The position numbers were made by a program, and so were the translations under genes. The notes beneath the pieces were generated by a model. It saw only the letters and a program-made list of their open reading frames with translations, was not told where the DNA came from and ran no database searches. From Clostridium puniceum (GTDB lineage Bacteria > Bacillota > Clostridia > Clostridiales > Clostridiaceae): a stretch of DNA of 64,000 bases. The first letter of the stretch is position 1; each line of letters begins with the position of its first letter. The stretch is taken from the NCBI RefSeq assembly GCF_002006345.1, contig NZ_LZZM01000223.1, positions 1-64,000 on the forward strand. Direction: 5' to 3'. This document shows positions 9,570 to 18,979 of the stretch, piece by piece.

Positions 9570-9612
9570 AATACTTCGTGGTTTTTCTATTGAACCATGA
9601 AGTATTTTTTTG
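9570..9612. terminator. Bidirectional terminator after the purine permease
   Basis: The long arms AATACTTCGTGGTT (9570-9583) and GAACCATGAAGTATT (9593-9607, one bulge) have A-runs on the left and T-runs on the right. Confidence 0.85.
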
Positions 9613-9863
9613 TTAATACTAATCGAATTATTAATAAAATAAATTTAATTTTACTAGCAAACTATCCTAATTTAATTTTACTTAAAAATGATTTAACAGA
9701 TACAGGCATATTAGAAATAAGTTCTGGATCAGGCCTTTTCATATTGGTTTTTATAGCTTTTTATTCAGCAAAAGGAAAAGGAATAGCAGAATAAGGTACT
9801 CATGAAGAATTAATAAGACTTGGTGGAGTTTATAAGTGATTGTATTTAGCTCAAGGAGTATAA
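9597..9863 (+). pseudogene. Decayed 3' end of an ABC exporter gene
   Basis: Reading through two in-frame stops (TAA 9792, TGA 9837) gives KGKGIAE*GTHEELIRLGGVYK*LYLAQGV. This is the typical C-terminus of an MsbA/BmrA-type ABC exporter: the segment after the H-loop, GKI-E-GTHEEL, then GGxY..LY..Q. The 65-residue open stretch before it (from 9597) is mostly unrecognisable and seems to be degraded or rearranged sequence; no Walker or signature motif remains. The remnant ends 56 bp before the aminopeptidase gene. It has no function that I can support and looks like the scar of a deleted transporter. Confidence 0.75.
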
Positions 9864-9919
9864 CTAGAAATGTGGTATAATTATGGTATAAATAACATGA
9901 AAAGATGGGAGCGAATAAA

Positions 9920-11146
9920 ATGAATACAGAAAATTTAAAAAAATATGCAGAGCTTGTGGTTAAGATTGGAATAAATTTACAAGAAAAACAACAATTGTTT
10001 ATAATGACACCATTAGAGTGCGCAAGTTTTGCTAGAATTATAGCGGAAAAAGCATATGAAGCAGGAGCCATAAATGTAATAATCGATTACCATGATGAAA
10101 ATCTTGAATTAATAAAATATAATAAGGCTCCAAAGGAAAGTTTTGAAAAAAAACCAAAGCATCTTGCATTATCGAGAGAAGAACTGGTGAAAGAAAAGAC
10201 TGCATTTATAAGCATATCTGCAAGAGACCCAGAACTATTAAGTGGAGTAGATTCGAATAAGATCTCTACTTTATCTAAGACAACAAATAAGGCCTTAAAA
10301 AACTTTAGCAATGCATTAATGAGCAATGAAGTTCAATGGTGTGTTGTTTCAATACCTACAAAAGCATGGGCGAAAAAGGTATTCTCTAATGTCTCTGAGG
10401 GTGAGGCATTAGAAAAACTTTGGAATTCAATATTTAGTATAGTAAGAGTAGATAAAGAATCACCAGTTTCGGCTTGGAGTGAACATTTGGCAAACCTAAA
10501 GGTACGAAAAGATTATCTAAATGAAATGAATTTTAAGTATCTTTATTATAAATCAGAAGGAACTGATTTAATTGTAGAGCTTCCAGAAGATCATATTTGG
10601 TTAAGTGGTGAAGAACATACTAAAGATGGAATTAAGTTTGTAGCTAATATGCCAACAGAAGAAGTATTTACTCTTCCAAAGAGAGATGGGGTAAATGGTT
10701 ATATTACTAGTAAGAAGCCTCTAATTTATGGAGGAAATATAATAGATAACTTTAAATTGATTATTAAAGATGGAAAAATAGTTGATTTTACAGCAGAAAA
10801 GGGGACAGAAATATTAAGAGGACTTTTGGATATTGATGAAGGTGCACGATATTTAGGTGAAGTTGCTTTAGTTGGTTATAATTCACCTATATCAAATTCA
10901 GGTCTGATATTTTATAATACATTATTTGATGAAAATGCATCTTGCCATTTTGCTTTTGGTGAAGCGTATCCAAGTTGTTTAAAAGGTAGTGATAACATGA
11001 CAAAAGAAGAATTAATAGAAAAAGGTGCGAATGACTCACTAACTCATGTTGATTTCATGGTAGGTTCAGCAGAACTTGAAATAATAGGTGAAACTGCAAC
11101 AGGAGAAAGAATTGAAATATTTAAAGATGGTGAATGGGTAATGTAA
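9920..11146 (+). CDS. M29 family aminopeptidase (AmpS/PepS-like)
   Basis: A metal-dependent aminopeptidase of the thermophilic-metalloprotease family, which releases N-terminal residues from peptides in the cytoplasm. The C-terminal half holds the metal-site segments: EGTDLIVELPEDHIWLSGEEHTKDG, the NMPTEEVFTLP motif, ARYLGEVALVGYNSPIS, CHFAFGEAYP and THVDFMVGS, where conserved Glu and His ligands lie. Length is ~408 aa, as usual. I use ATG 9920 (MNTENLKKYAEL), because GGGAG at 9907-9911 sits 8 bp before it; an in-frame ATG at 9905 has no such site. No operon partner is seen. Confidence 0.93.
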   Translation: MNTENLKKYAELVVKIGINLQEKQQLFIMTPLECASFARIIAEKAYEAGAINVIIDYHDENLELIKYNKAPKESFEKKPKHLALSREELVKEKTAFISISARDPELLSGVDSNKISTLSKTTNKALKNFSNALMSNEVQWCVVSIPTKAWAKKVFSNVSEGEALEKLWNSIFSIVRVDKESPVSAWSEHLANLKVRKDYLNEMNFKYLYYKSEGTDLIVELPEDHIWLSGEEHTKDGIKFVANMPTEEVFTLPKRDGVNGYITSKKPLIYGGNIIDNFKLIIKDGKIVDFTAEKGTEILRGLLDIDEGARYLGEVALVGYNSPISNSGLIFYNTLFDENASCHFAFGEAYPSCLKGSDNMTKEELIEKGANDSLTHVDFMVGSAELEIIGETATGERIEIFKDGEWVM

Positions 11147-11308
11147 CAATTGATTATATTAGTTATAGGATTTATGAGTATATTTATTAGTTTTTCTCAT
11201 GATATATTAACAGTTAAGCTAACATTAAGGTTGCAGTGTTAAGGTATATTTATCAACAATATTTAAATAAAAATTAATTTAACTGTAATATATAGGAGGA
11301 AATAATTT

Positions 11309-13297
11309 ATGAATAAAAAGCTTATAACTATATTAGTAGCGTTATCTTTAAGTGTAAGTATGTTTGGATGCACAAAGCAAAGTAGTGTTTCGGCTATTAA
11401 TACGGTAACAACTCAAACAGAAGATACTTCAGATGCAAAAATACTTTCAAATATTAATATATCTTCTGGTAAAACTGAAAGTGTAGGAGAAGCTGATACA
11501 TTTATTGAATTAGGTGAAAATATAAGTATAAAAGGTGATGGTGCAACTGTAGATAACAAAAAGATAACTATTACTTCAGCAGGTACTTATAGTATAAAAG
11601 GTACTTTAACAGAAGGACAAATAATAGTAAATGCTGGGGATGATGATAAAGTTTATATTATTTTAGATGGAGTGAATATTACTTGTTCTAACAATGCACC
11701 TATTTACGTTAAAAATTCTAAGAAAACAATTGTTTCATTAGCTGATAACACAGAAAACTCTATAAAAGATGGAGAAAATTATATATTTGAAGATAGCTCT
11801 ACTGATGAACCTAATGCAGCAATTTTTAGTAAATCAGATCTTATTTTCATTGGAAATGGTTCGCTGGTTATTGATGCGAAATATAATAATGGTATTACAA
11901 GTAAGGATGATTTAAAAATAGAATCAGGCAATATTATTGTGAATGCTAAAGCTGATGGTCTTAGAGGAAAGGATTCGGTTGTTATAACTAATGGAAATAT
12001 AATAATTAATTCAGGTGAGGATGGAATTAAGTCAAATAATGATGAGGATTCAGAAAAAGGATATGTACTAATTGAAGGTGGAAAAATCAATATAACTTCT
12101 GGAAAAGATGGTATTCAGGCAGAAACAAATGCTTTTGTAAAAGAAGGAGATATAATAATTAATACAGGCGGAGGAAGCGAAAATGCTAGTGCTAAGAAAG
12201 GAGAGAGTGGTGGTCCTGGTATGGAAAAACAGTTGGAAACTAGTGAAAATACTGCTGAAGAAGAGTCCATTAGTACAAAAGCTATAAAAGCTGGTATTAA
12301 TATAATAACAGAGGGTGGAACTTTTAATATAGATGCTTGTGACGATGCTATACATTCAAATAATAATTTAGTGATTAATGCAGGAACTTTTAATTTATCT
12401 TCTGGTGATGATGGATTACATTCGGATTCTACATTAACAATAAATAATGGAAGCATAGATGTTAAGAAATCTTACGAAGGTATTGAAAGTGAAACTATAA
12501 CGATTAATGATGGAGAAATTATGGTTTTATCAAGTGACGATGGAATTAATGCTTCTGGTGGCAATGATTCATCAGGTATAGATGAAAACATGGGTAAAGG
12601 AGCTCCGCCACAGATGGATGGGCGTAACGCTTCTGGAAATTCACAAGAAATGACAGGAAATCAAGCACAAAGTGATCCACAAGGAGCAATAACACCAGGT
12701 GGAAGCTCTTCTGGCAATGGAATAATAAATATTAATGGTGGACATATTACAATAAATTCTAATGGAGATGGAATTGACTCAAATGGTTTAATATCTATGA
12801 AAGGTGGAACTGCTATTGTAAATGGACCTACAAATGATGGGAATGCTTCATTAGATTATGATGGAAGTTTTAACATAACAGGTGGAAATCTTATTGCAGC
12901 AGGCAGTTCAGGAATGGCACAAGCACCAAGCAAAGAATCAACTCAAAATTCTGTGAAGATAACTTTAGCTTCACAATCAGCAAACACTTTGATTAGAATT
13001 GAAAGCGAAAGTGGAGAAGAAATTATTACTTTTGCACCATCAAAACAATATTCTTCAGTTGTTGTATCATCGCCTAAATTTAAATCTGGGGAAACATATA
13101 AAGTATATTTAAATGGTAGTTCAACAGGAACAGTTAACAGTGGCATATATACAGATGGAGTATATACAAAAGGAAAAGAAATTGGAAGCTTTACAATATC
13201 AGGAACTGTAAGTGAAGTGACTCAAGATGGAGTCACTGTTACAAACCGCATGGGTGGAGGAAGAGGCCAAGGTGGGATGAAATCACCAAAACAATAA
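11309..13297 (+). CDS. Secreted lipoprotein with DUF4353-type beta-helix repeats
   Basis: The signal peptide MNKKLITILVALSLSVSMFGC has a lipobox ending in Cys21, so the mature protein should be a lipid-anchored surface protein. Most of the chain is a series of short repeats rich in N, G, D and S, such as GTFNI, NNLVINAGTFNL and SGDDGLHSD, each ~20 residues long and alternating with buried I/V positions. This is the look of a right-handed beta-helix. Similar proteins are annotated as carbohydrate-binding domain-containing (DUF4353) and often accompany CotH kinases; no CotH is nearby here. The tail (residues ~630-662) is Gly/Arg-rich. A ligand cannot be read from the sequence. Start ATG 11309 behind AGGAGGA. 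Confidence 0.82.
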   Translation: MNKKLITILVALSLSVSMFGCTKQSSVSAINTVTTQTEDTSDAKILSNINISSGKTESVGEADTFIELGENISIKGDGATVDNKKITITSAGTYSIKGTLTEGQIIVNAGDDDKVYIILDGVNITCSNNAPIYVKNSKKTIVSLADNTENSIKDGENYIFEDSSTDEPNAAIFSKSDLIFIGNGSLVIDAKYNNGITSKDDLKIESGNIIVNAKADGLRGKDSVVITNGNIIINSGEDGIKSNNDEDSEKGYVLIEGGKINITSGKDGIQAETNAFVKEGDIIINTGGGSENASAKKGESGGPGMEKQLETSENTAEEESISTKAIKAGINIITEGGTFNIDACDDAIHSNNNLVINAGTFNLSSGDDGLHSDSTLTINNGSIDVKKSYEGIESETITINDGEIMVLSSDDGINASGGNDSSGIDENMGKGAPPQMDGRNASGNSQEMTGNQAQSDPQGAITPGGSSSGNGIININGGHITINSNGDGIDSNGLISMKGGTAIVNGPTNDGNASLDYDGSFNITGGNLIAAGSSGMAQAPSKESTQNSVKITLASQSANTLIRIESESGEEIITFAPSKQYSSVVVSSPKFKSGETYKVYLNGSSTGTVNSGIYTDGVYTKGKEIGSFTISGTVSEVTQDGVTVTNRMGGGRGQGGMKSPKQ

Positions 13298-13405
13298 ATT
13301 AAAATGTATAAAATTATAAACTTCTACAAGATATATTATTAATGAAATGAAAGTCAAGGTTGTAGTTAAAATTATAACTTTAAATTAGAATTTAACTATA
13401 AAAGA

Positions 13406-13463
13406 TTTAATGGGGTGGCAGAGAAAAATAAAATTTTATCTACCACCCCATTAAAATTTTTCT
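13406..13463. terminator. Terminator after the lipoprotein gene
   Basis: The 13-bp perfect arms (13406-13418 and 13443-13455, core AATGGGGTGG / CCACCCCATT) are followed by ATTTTTCTTT. It may also serve the convergent GGDEF gene from the right. Confidence 0.9.
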
Positions 13464-13561
13464 TTAAAATTTAGAGAAGAATTACAAATGTAAAATTTGT
13501 ATAGTAACTTTTCTTACAAAAAATTCTGTGAAATATGTAATCCAAGAAATTGTGAGTCTTG

Positions 13562-14770
13562 TTACTTACTTACACAATTTCGTCCTTTTTTCTTAGCTCT
13601 GTAAAGGGCTTTGTCAGCTCCTTTCATTACTTCGTCAATTTCTTTAAATTTAATGCTCTTCTCACATACTCCAATACTTATTGTAACAAATAATTGACTT
13701 GAACTTCCTTGTTTTGCTTTTGAAATTTGAGCTTTTGAGGATTTTTTTGTATATCCTGATTTAGATACTTGCTCACGTAAGGTTTCTAAATGAGGTATTG
13801 CATCATCTATTGATTTGCCTGGAAAGATTATTGTAAATTCTTCGCCTCCATAACGGAAGGCTTTCCCGCCACCTGTAATCTTCACTAAATTGGAAGCCAC
13901 CAATTTTAAAACATCATCTCCAACATCATGGCCATATTTATCATTGAATTTTTTAAAAAAATCAATGTCTATCATTGCAATAACATATTTAGTTCCTAAT
14001 TTCATCAAATCTTCTCTAAGAGCACGACGAGAAGGAATTTCAGTAAGTTCATCAAGATATGCCATGGAATAAGAGTCCTCAATGATGCTGGTAATTAAAA
14101 CTAAACCAGTAGCACTTAGAAATATAGAGAAAGATAATCTATCATTAACAAAAAAAAGGGCTGCGAAGATAGAAATAATAATTCCAATTAATCGTACTTC
14201 AAAAACACTATTTTTAACATAAGCTTTTATTATAAAAAATAGTAGCGTTAAAAAAAAGATTAGTAAAGCTGTTTGATTCATGATAATATTCTCTAAAGGA
14301 AGATTTATGAATTCATAATTTAATAGATCTTGCATTAGTGGGTTATTTAATAAAGTGAATCTATAAATAGCAAACATTTCAATTAACATTAAAAAAATAC
14401 GAATTTTACCCCATGAGGAGAATATTCCTTTTTCCTTTAATTGTGAAAAAGCAACAATATTAAGTGGGAGAAGAATGCACATCATTGGATAAAGAACCTT
14501 AGAATAAATTGTTGTGTCTATTGATAGCTCTAAATAATAGTTTAAAAGCAATTCAAAAAGAGTAAGCAGCAAAATCATAAGAAAGACTCTTCCTTTATTA
14601 AAGCGAATGCTTAGAATTAAGCCAAGTCCAAATATAATATATGAAGAATACTTAACAATAAGAATAACAGGAGGCGTAAATGAAGGAAGTTTTTTTATTA
14701 AGAAATAACATCCCAAAAGAATAAAAATATATGTGATATATGGTAAAACAGTTTTAAAAGTAATTTTCAC
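13562..14770 (-). CDS. Membrane diguanylate cyclase (GGDEF domain)
   Basis: The protein would make the second messenger cyclic di-GMP. The N-terminal ~230 residues form seven or eight hydrophobic segments, probably a membrane sensor. The C-terminal ~165 residues are a GGDEF domain with the active-site loop RYGGEEF and the metal/nucleotide motif DIDFFKKFNDKYGHDVGD, so catalysis is likely intact. The product-inhibition I-site (RxxD, five residues before GGEEF) is absent: that position reads TGGG. There is no EAL domain. The start is GTG at 14770 behind an AAGGGGG site. The gene is alone on the minus strand, convergent with the lipoprotein gene. The signal sensed is unknown. Confidence 0.9.
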   Translation of the reverse strand: MKITFKTVLPYITYIFILLGCYFLIKKLPSFTPPVILIVKYSSYIIFGLGLILSIRFNKGRVFLMILLLTLFELLLNYYLELSIDTTIYSKVLYPMMCILLPLNIVAFSQLKEKGIFSSWGKIRIFLMLIEMFAIYRFTLLNNPLMQDLLNYEFINLPLENIIMNQTALLIFFLTLLFFIIKAYVKNSVFEVRLIGIIISIFAALFFVNDRLSFSIFLSATGLVLITSIIEDSYSMAYLDELTEIPSRRALREDLMKLGTKYVIAMIDIDFFKKFNDKYGHDVGDDVLKLVASNLVKITGGGKAFRYGGEEFTIIFPGKSIDDAIPHLETLREQVSKSGYTKKSSKAQISKAKQGSSSQLFVTISIGVCEKSIKFKEIDEVMKGADKALYRAKKKGRNCVSK

Positions 14771-15106
14771 TGAAGCAGAACCCCCTTAATTATGTGAATA
14801 TATTGATGGTATATGTAGCTTATGAGATTAATTTGTCGATAAAGAATATATATTATATTTCGCTTAATAAAATAGAATCTTTAATTTTCCTAAAAGTAAA
14901 GGAAATATCTTAAAAATAGAATTTAATTACTAAATAAACCATATTATAATCATTTAATATTATAATTATGTTAATTTAAAATTAAGCTAAATAAGCTATA
15001 AATAAATTAAAAGCTTTATATTAGTTTGAAAATATGACTTATTGACTTAACTAAGGGATTAATGTAATATAACAAGGATAAGTATGTTATAATTAGGAGT
15101 GATGAG
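14771..15106. other. Non-coding divergent gap
   Basis: This 336-bp AT-rich gap separates the minus-strand GGDEF gene from the plus-strand DUF512 gene, so it must hold two divergent promoters. A TATAAT at 15088 lies too close to the DUF512 start to be useful, and I could not assign the promoters with confidence. Confidence 0.4.
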
Positions 15107-16432
15107 ATGAAAAATATTATAACTAAAGTAATCTCAAATGGAATTGCAGAAGAAGTCGGGATTGAAGTAAATGATGTTTTACTATCTATTAATGATAATA
15201 AAATAAATGATATTATAGATTATAAATTTTTATCAGCAGATGAAGAAATCATTTTAGAAGTAGAAAAAACTAATGGTGAGATATGGGAAATTGAAGTTGA
15301 AAAAGAATATGGTGAGGATTTAGGTATAGAATTTGGTGGAGGTATAATGGATAAAGCAAAGTCATGTAGCAATAAATGCATATTTTGTTTTATAGACCAG
15401 CTACCAAAGGGAATGAGAGAATCGCTATATTTTAAAGATGATGATTCAAGATTATCTTTTTTACAAGGGAATTTTGTTACATTAACTAATATGAAGGATG
15501 AAGATATTGACAGAATAATACAATATCACATAAGTCCTATAAATGTATCTGTTCATACAACAAACCCAGAACTTAGAGTTCAAATGCTTAATAATAGATT
15601 TGCTGGAAATGTCTTTGATAGAATGAAAAGATTAGCAGATGCAGGGATTACAATGAATGCACAAATAGTTTCAGTTCCGGGAATAAATAATGGAAATGAA
15701 CTTGAAAGAACAATTGCAGATTTATATACATTATATCCACAAGTTTCAGATGTAGCAGTAGTACCAATAGGTATAACTAAATTTAGGCAAGGACTTAAGC
15801 ATGTGGATACATATACTAAAGAACAATCTGTAGAAGAAATTGAAAATGTTAAAAAACTTCAAGATATATATATGAAGGAAGTAGGAAAACCATTTGTTAG
15901 ATTATCTGACGAGTTCTATTTAGTTGCAGATAAGCAAATTCCCAATAAAGAGTTTTATGATGACTATCATCAAATAGAAGATGGTATAGGTATGGTTCGA
16001 TGTTTTAGAGATACTATAGATAGTACCTTAGAAGATTTGGATTTAAAGTCAGAGGGGAGTTTTTCAATTGTTACAGGTGAACTTGCATATAATGAATTAC
16101 TAGAAGCTAGTAATAAAATTAAAGAGAGAAACCCTAATATACAACTGGATGTCTACAAGATAATAAATAATTATTTTGGAAAAACAATTACAATAGCTGG
16201 ACTTTTAACAGGGACTGATATAATAGATCAAATGAAGGACATAATAAATAGTAAGTATTTAATATTGTCTAATAATATGTTTAGAAAAGGATATGAATTA
16301 GCAGATTCTGATGAACAAATTATGTTAGATAATACAAAAATAAAAGATATTGAATCAGCTTTAAATGTGAAGGTTATAGTGGTAGATTACACAGGAGAAG
16401 ATTTAATTCAAAAACTAAATCAATACAAATAG
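15107..16432 (+). CDS. DUF512 family radical SAM-like Fe-S protein
   Basis: This protein of unproven function has an N-terminal PDZ-like part (residues ~1-60), then a cysteine cluster CSNKCIFCFIDQLPKGMRESLYFKDDDSR at about 87-115, which resembles a radical SAM CxxxCxxC site, and a C-terminal DUF512 domain. It belongs to the family described as NifB/MoaA-related Fe-S oxidoreductases. It lies 13 bp before der and in clostridia is often found next to it, which suggests, without proof, a link to ribosome assembly or RNA modification. Start ATG 15107, with AGGAGTG upstream. Length 441 aa, normal for the family. Confidence 0.88.
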   Translation: MKNIITKVISNGIAEEVGIEVNDVLLSINDNKINDIIDYKFLSADEEIILEVEKTNGEIWEIEVEKEYGEDLGIEFGGGIMDKAKSCSNKCIFCFIDQLPKGMRESLYFKDDDSRLSFLQGNFVTLTNMKDEDIDRIIQYHISPINVSVHTTNPELRVQMLNNRFAGNVFDRMKRLADAGITMNAQIVSVPGINNGNELERTIADLYTLYPQVSDVAVVPIGITKFRQGLKHVDTYTKEQSVEEIENVKKLQDIYMKEVGKPFVRLSDEFYLVADKQIPNKEFYDDYHQIEDGIGMVRCFRDTIDSTLEDLDLKSEGSFSIVTGELAYNELLEASNKIKERNPNIQLDVYKIINNYFGKTITIAGLLTGTDIIDQMKDIINSKYLILSNNMFRKGYELADSDEQIMLDNTKIKDIESALNVKVIVVDYTGEDLIQKLNQYK

Positions 16433-16445
16433 GAGGAAATTAAAG

Positions 16446-17762
16446 ATGGCTAAACCAATAGTTGCTATAGTTGGAAGACCGAATGTTGGGAAATCGACAT
16501 TGTTTAATAAATTGGCAGGAAAAAGAATTTCAATAGTACAAGATACACCAGGAGTTACAAGAGATAGGGTGTATGCAGAAGCTGAATGGCTAAGTTATAA
16601 CTTTACTATGATAGATACAGGTGGTATTGAACCAGAAAATAATGATATCATAATAAAACAAATGAGAAGACAAGCAAATATTGCAATTGAAACAGCAGAT
16701 GTAATAATTTTTATAGTTGACGGAAAAGAAGGCTTAACTGCTGCAGATAATGAAGTTGCAACTATGCTTAGAAAAAGTAAAAAACCAGTAGTTTTAGTTG
16801 TTAATAAAGTTGACAATTTAAAAGATGAAAATAATGCATATGAATTTTATAACTTAGGAATAGGTGATCCTATAACAATATCAGCAGGTCAAGGTTTAGG
16901 TCTTGGAGATATGCTTGATGAAGTGGTAAAATATTTTGATAAATCAATTTATGATACTGACGAAGATGAATATATTAGAATAGCTATGATTGGCAAACCT
17001 AATGTAGGAAAGTCTTCTTTAATAAATAAATTGCTTGGTGAAGAAAGAGTAATAGTTTCAGATATTCCGGGAACTACAAGAGATTCAATAGATAGTTATT
17101 TAGAAACTGAAGAAGGTAAATTTATTTTAGTTGATACAGCTGGGATTAGAAGAAAAAGCAAGGTTAAAGAAGAAATTGAAAGATATAGTGTTATAAGAAC
17201 TTATACAGCAATTGAAAGAGCAGATGTTTGTATACTTATGATTGATGCAACAGAAGGTGTTACAGAACAAGATGAAAAGATCATAGGATATGCTCATGAG
17301 CTTAGAAAAGCTATTATGGTTATAGTTAATAAATGGGATCTTATTGAAAAGGATGATAAGACATTAGATAAATTTAAAAAGGAATTACAATCAAACTTAA
17401 AATTCTTAAGTTATGCTGAATATTTATTTATTTCTGCATTAACAGGGCAAAGAACACAAAAAGTTCTTCAAATGGCTAAATATTGTTATGATAATTATAA
17501 CAAGAGAATTTCAACAGGAATATTAAATGATGTTATAAGTAAAGCAGTTCTTATGAAGGAACCACCTACTGTTGGAGTTAAGAGAATGAAAATATATTAT
17601 GCAACTCAAGTTGCAACTAGACCACCAAAATTTGTTTTCTTCGTAAACGATGAAAGTGCTAGACATTTCTCATATGAAAGATATCTAGAAAATCAATTAA
17701 GAAGCAGTTTTGATTTTAAGGGAACAGGAATACAAATAGAATATAGACAAAGAAAGGAATAA
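16446..17762 (+). CDS. der: Ribosome assembly GTPase Der (EngA)
   Basis: An essential double GTPase that assists maturation of the 50S subunit. Two tandem G domains are plain: GRPNVGKST near residue 10 with DTPG and NKVD, and GKPNVGKSS near residue 182 with DIPGTTRD, DTAG and NKWD. A KH-like C-terminal domain follows from about 350. The start ATG 16446 has AGGAGG at 16431-16436. It is 13 bp after the DUF512 gene and 2 bp before gpsA, so the three are probably one operon. Confidence 0.98.
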   Translation: MAKPIVAIVGRPNVGKSTLFNKLAGKRISIVQDTPGVTRDRVYAEAEWLSYNFTMIDTGGIEPENNDIIIKQMRRQANIAIETADVIIFIVDGKEGLTAADNEVATMLRKSKKPVVLVVNKVDNLKDENNAYEFYNLGIGDPITISAGQGLGLGDMLDEVVKYFDKSIYDTDEDEYIRIAMIGKPNVGKSSLINKLLGEERVIVSDIPGTTRDSIDSYLETEEGKFILVDTAGIRRKSKVKEEIERYSVIRTYTAIERADVCILMIDATEGVTEQDEKIIGYAHELRKAIMVIVNKWDLIEKDDKTLDKFKKELQSNLKFLSYAEYLFISALTGQRTQKVLQMAKYCYDNYNKRISTGILNDVISKAVLMKEPPTVGVKRMKIYYATQVATRPPKFVFFVNDESARHFSYERYLENQLRSSFDFKGTGIQIEYRQRKE

Positions 17763-17764
17763 TT

Positions 17765-18757
17765 ATGAGTAAAATTACTTTTCTAGGCGGAGGAAGCTTT
17801 GGAACAGCTTTAGCTGTTTTACTCGCAGAAAAAAATAATATTGTTAATATATACGACAGAGACAAAAATGTTGTTAATGAAATAAATATTAAAAGAACAA
17901 ATGGAAAGTATATGAAAGATCTAAAAATTCCTAGTGAAGTAATAGCTTTTGACAATGTTGAAGAAGCAATTGAAGGTACTGATTATGTAGTATTATCAGT
18001 ACCTTCCCATGTTATCAGAAGTATGTGTAAATCGTTAAAGGGAAAAATATCTAAGAACATACCAATAATATCAATTGCTAAAGGAATTGAGGAAAACAGT
18101 GATAAAAGATTATCCAATGTAATTGAAGAAGAATTAGATAATCCTGTGGTTGTTTTATCAGGACCAAGTCATGCAGAAGAAGTTAGTATGAAGCTTCCAA
18201 CTACAATCGTAAGCACTTCTAAAGACATGAAATATGCCGCAGATGTTCAAGATTTATTTATGAATTCATATTTTAGAATTTATACTAATGATGATATTAT
18301 AGGTGTTGAAATTGGTGGTGCAGTGAAAAACATAATAGCATTAGCAGCTGGTGTTATTGACGGTCTTGGATATGGTGATAATACGAAGGCGGCACTTCTT
18401 ACAAGAGGTATGAAAGAAATATCTAGAATTGGAATAGCGCTTGGTGGAAAAGCAGAAACCTTTTATGGGCTAACTGGTATGGGTGATTTAATAGTTACTT
18501 GTACATCAATGCATTCTAGAAATAGAAAAGCAGGTTTTTTAATAGGAAAAGGAATGTCTGTTGATGAGGCGTTAAAAGAAGTAGGTATGGTTGTTGAAGG
18601 CGTAAAAGCATGTAGGGCTTTCTATCAATTAAAAGAAAAGATTAATATTTCTATGCCTATAACAGATGGACTTTACAAAGGGTTATTTGAAGGTAAGGAT
18701 CCTAAAGTTATTATTGATGAACTTATGATGAGAGATAAGAAAAACGAAATATTTTAA
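17765..18757 (+). CDS. gpsA: Glycerol-3-phosphate dehydrogenase [NAD(P)+]
   Basis: Reduces dihydroxyacetone phosphate to sn-glycerol 3-phosphate for phospholipid synthesis. The N-terminal Rossmann loop reads GGGSFGTALA (residues 8-17). The substrate region GAVKNIIALAAG carries the catalytic lysine, followed by the helical domain with LTGMGDL. Length 330 aa, typical. The gene starts 2 bp after the der stop; the der 3' end supplies the AAAGGAA site. Confidence 0.97.
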   Translation: MSKITFLGGGSFGTALAVLLAEKNNIVNIYDRDKNVVNEINIKRTNGKYMKDLKIPSEVIAFDNVEEAIEGTDYVVLSVPSHVIRSMCKSLKGKISKNIPIISIAKGIEENSDKRLSNVIEEELDNPVVVLSGPSHAEEVSMKLPTTIVSTSKDMKYAADVQDLFMNSYFRIYTNDDIIGVEIGGAVKNIIALAAGVIDGLGYGDNTKAALLTRGMKEISRIGIALGGKAETFYGLTGMGDLIVTCTSMHSRNRKAGFLIGKGMSVDEALKEVGMVVEGVKACRAFYQLKEKINISMPITDGLYKGLFEGKDPKVIIDELMMRDKKNEIF

Positions 18758-18850
18758 AGTTTGGATATAATAAACCTTAATAAGAAACCTAATATTACTA
18801 TTTATTATAAAAAACAAAAAAATGAGAAGATTTAAAAATAAAAAATAAGA

Positions 18851-18903
18851 TTCTAAAGTAATTTTAATCTAATATTATATTAAAGTTACTTTAGAATTTT
18901 TTT
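18851..18903 (+). terminator. Terminator after gpsA
   Basis: The 11-bp perfect arms TTCTAAAGTAA (18851-18861) and TTACTTTAGAA (18886-18896) are followed by a long T-run. Confidence 0.85.
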
Positions 18904-18979
18904 ATTTAGCGTAAGTTGTATATTTTAAAATTGTCATGAATATATATATATTGGTAAAAAGAATATAGGAGGGAAATAT

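Noticed and set aside
9751..10071. Minus-strand ORF of 106 codons over the ABC remnant and aminopeptidase start
   Set aside because: It runs antisense to a well-supported gene and shows no recognisable domain.
12068..12456. Three minus-strand ORFs of 95-113 codons inside the lipoprotein gene
   Set aside because: They are shadows caused by the repetitive, AT-rich beta-helix coding sequence; no ribosome binding sites and no protein-like pattern.
15052..15093. TTGACT ... TGTTATAAT as a promoter of the DUF512 gene
   Set aside because: The spacing is 30 bp, and the -10 box would place transcription start inside the ribosome binding site.
18918..18943. Sigma-E promoter of spoIVA (GTATATT with CATGAATAT)
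   Set aside because: The gap between the boxes is 10 bp, shorter than the usual 13-15 bp, and the -10 match is poor.
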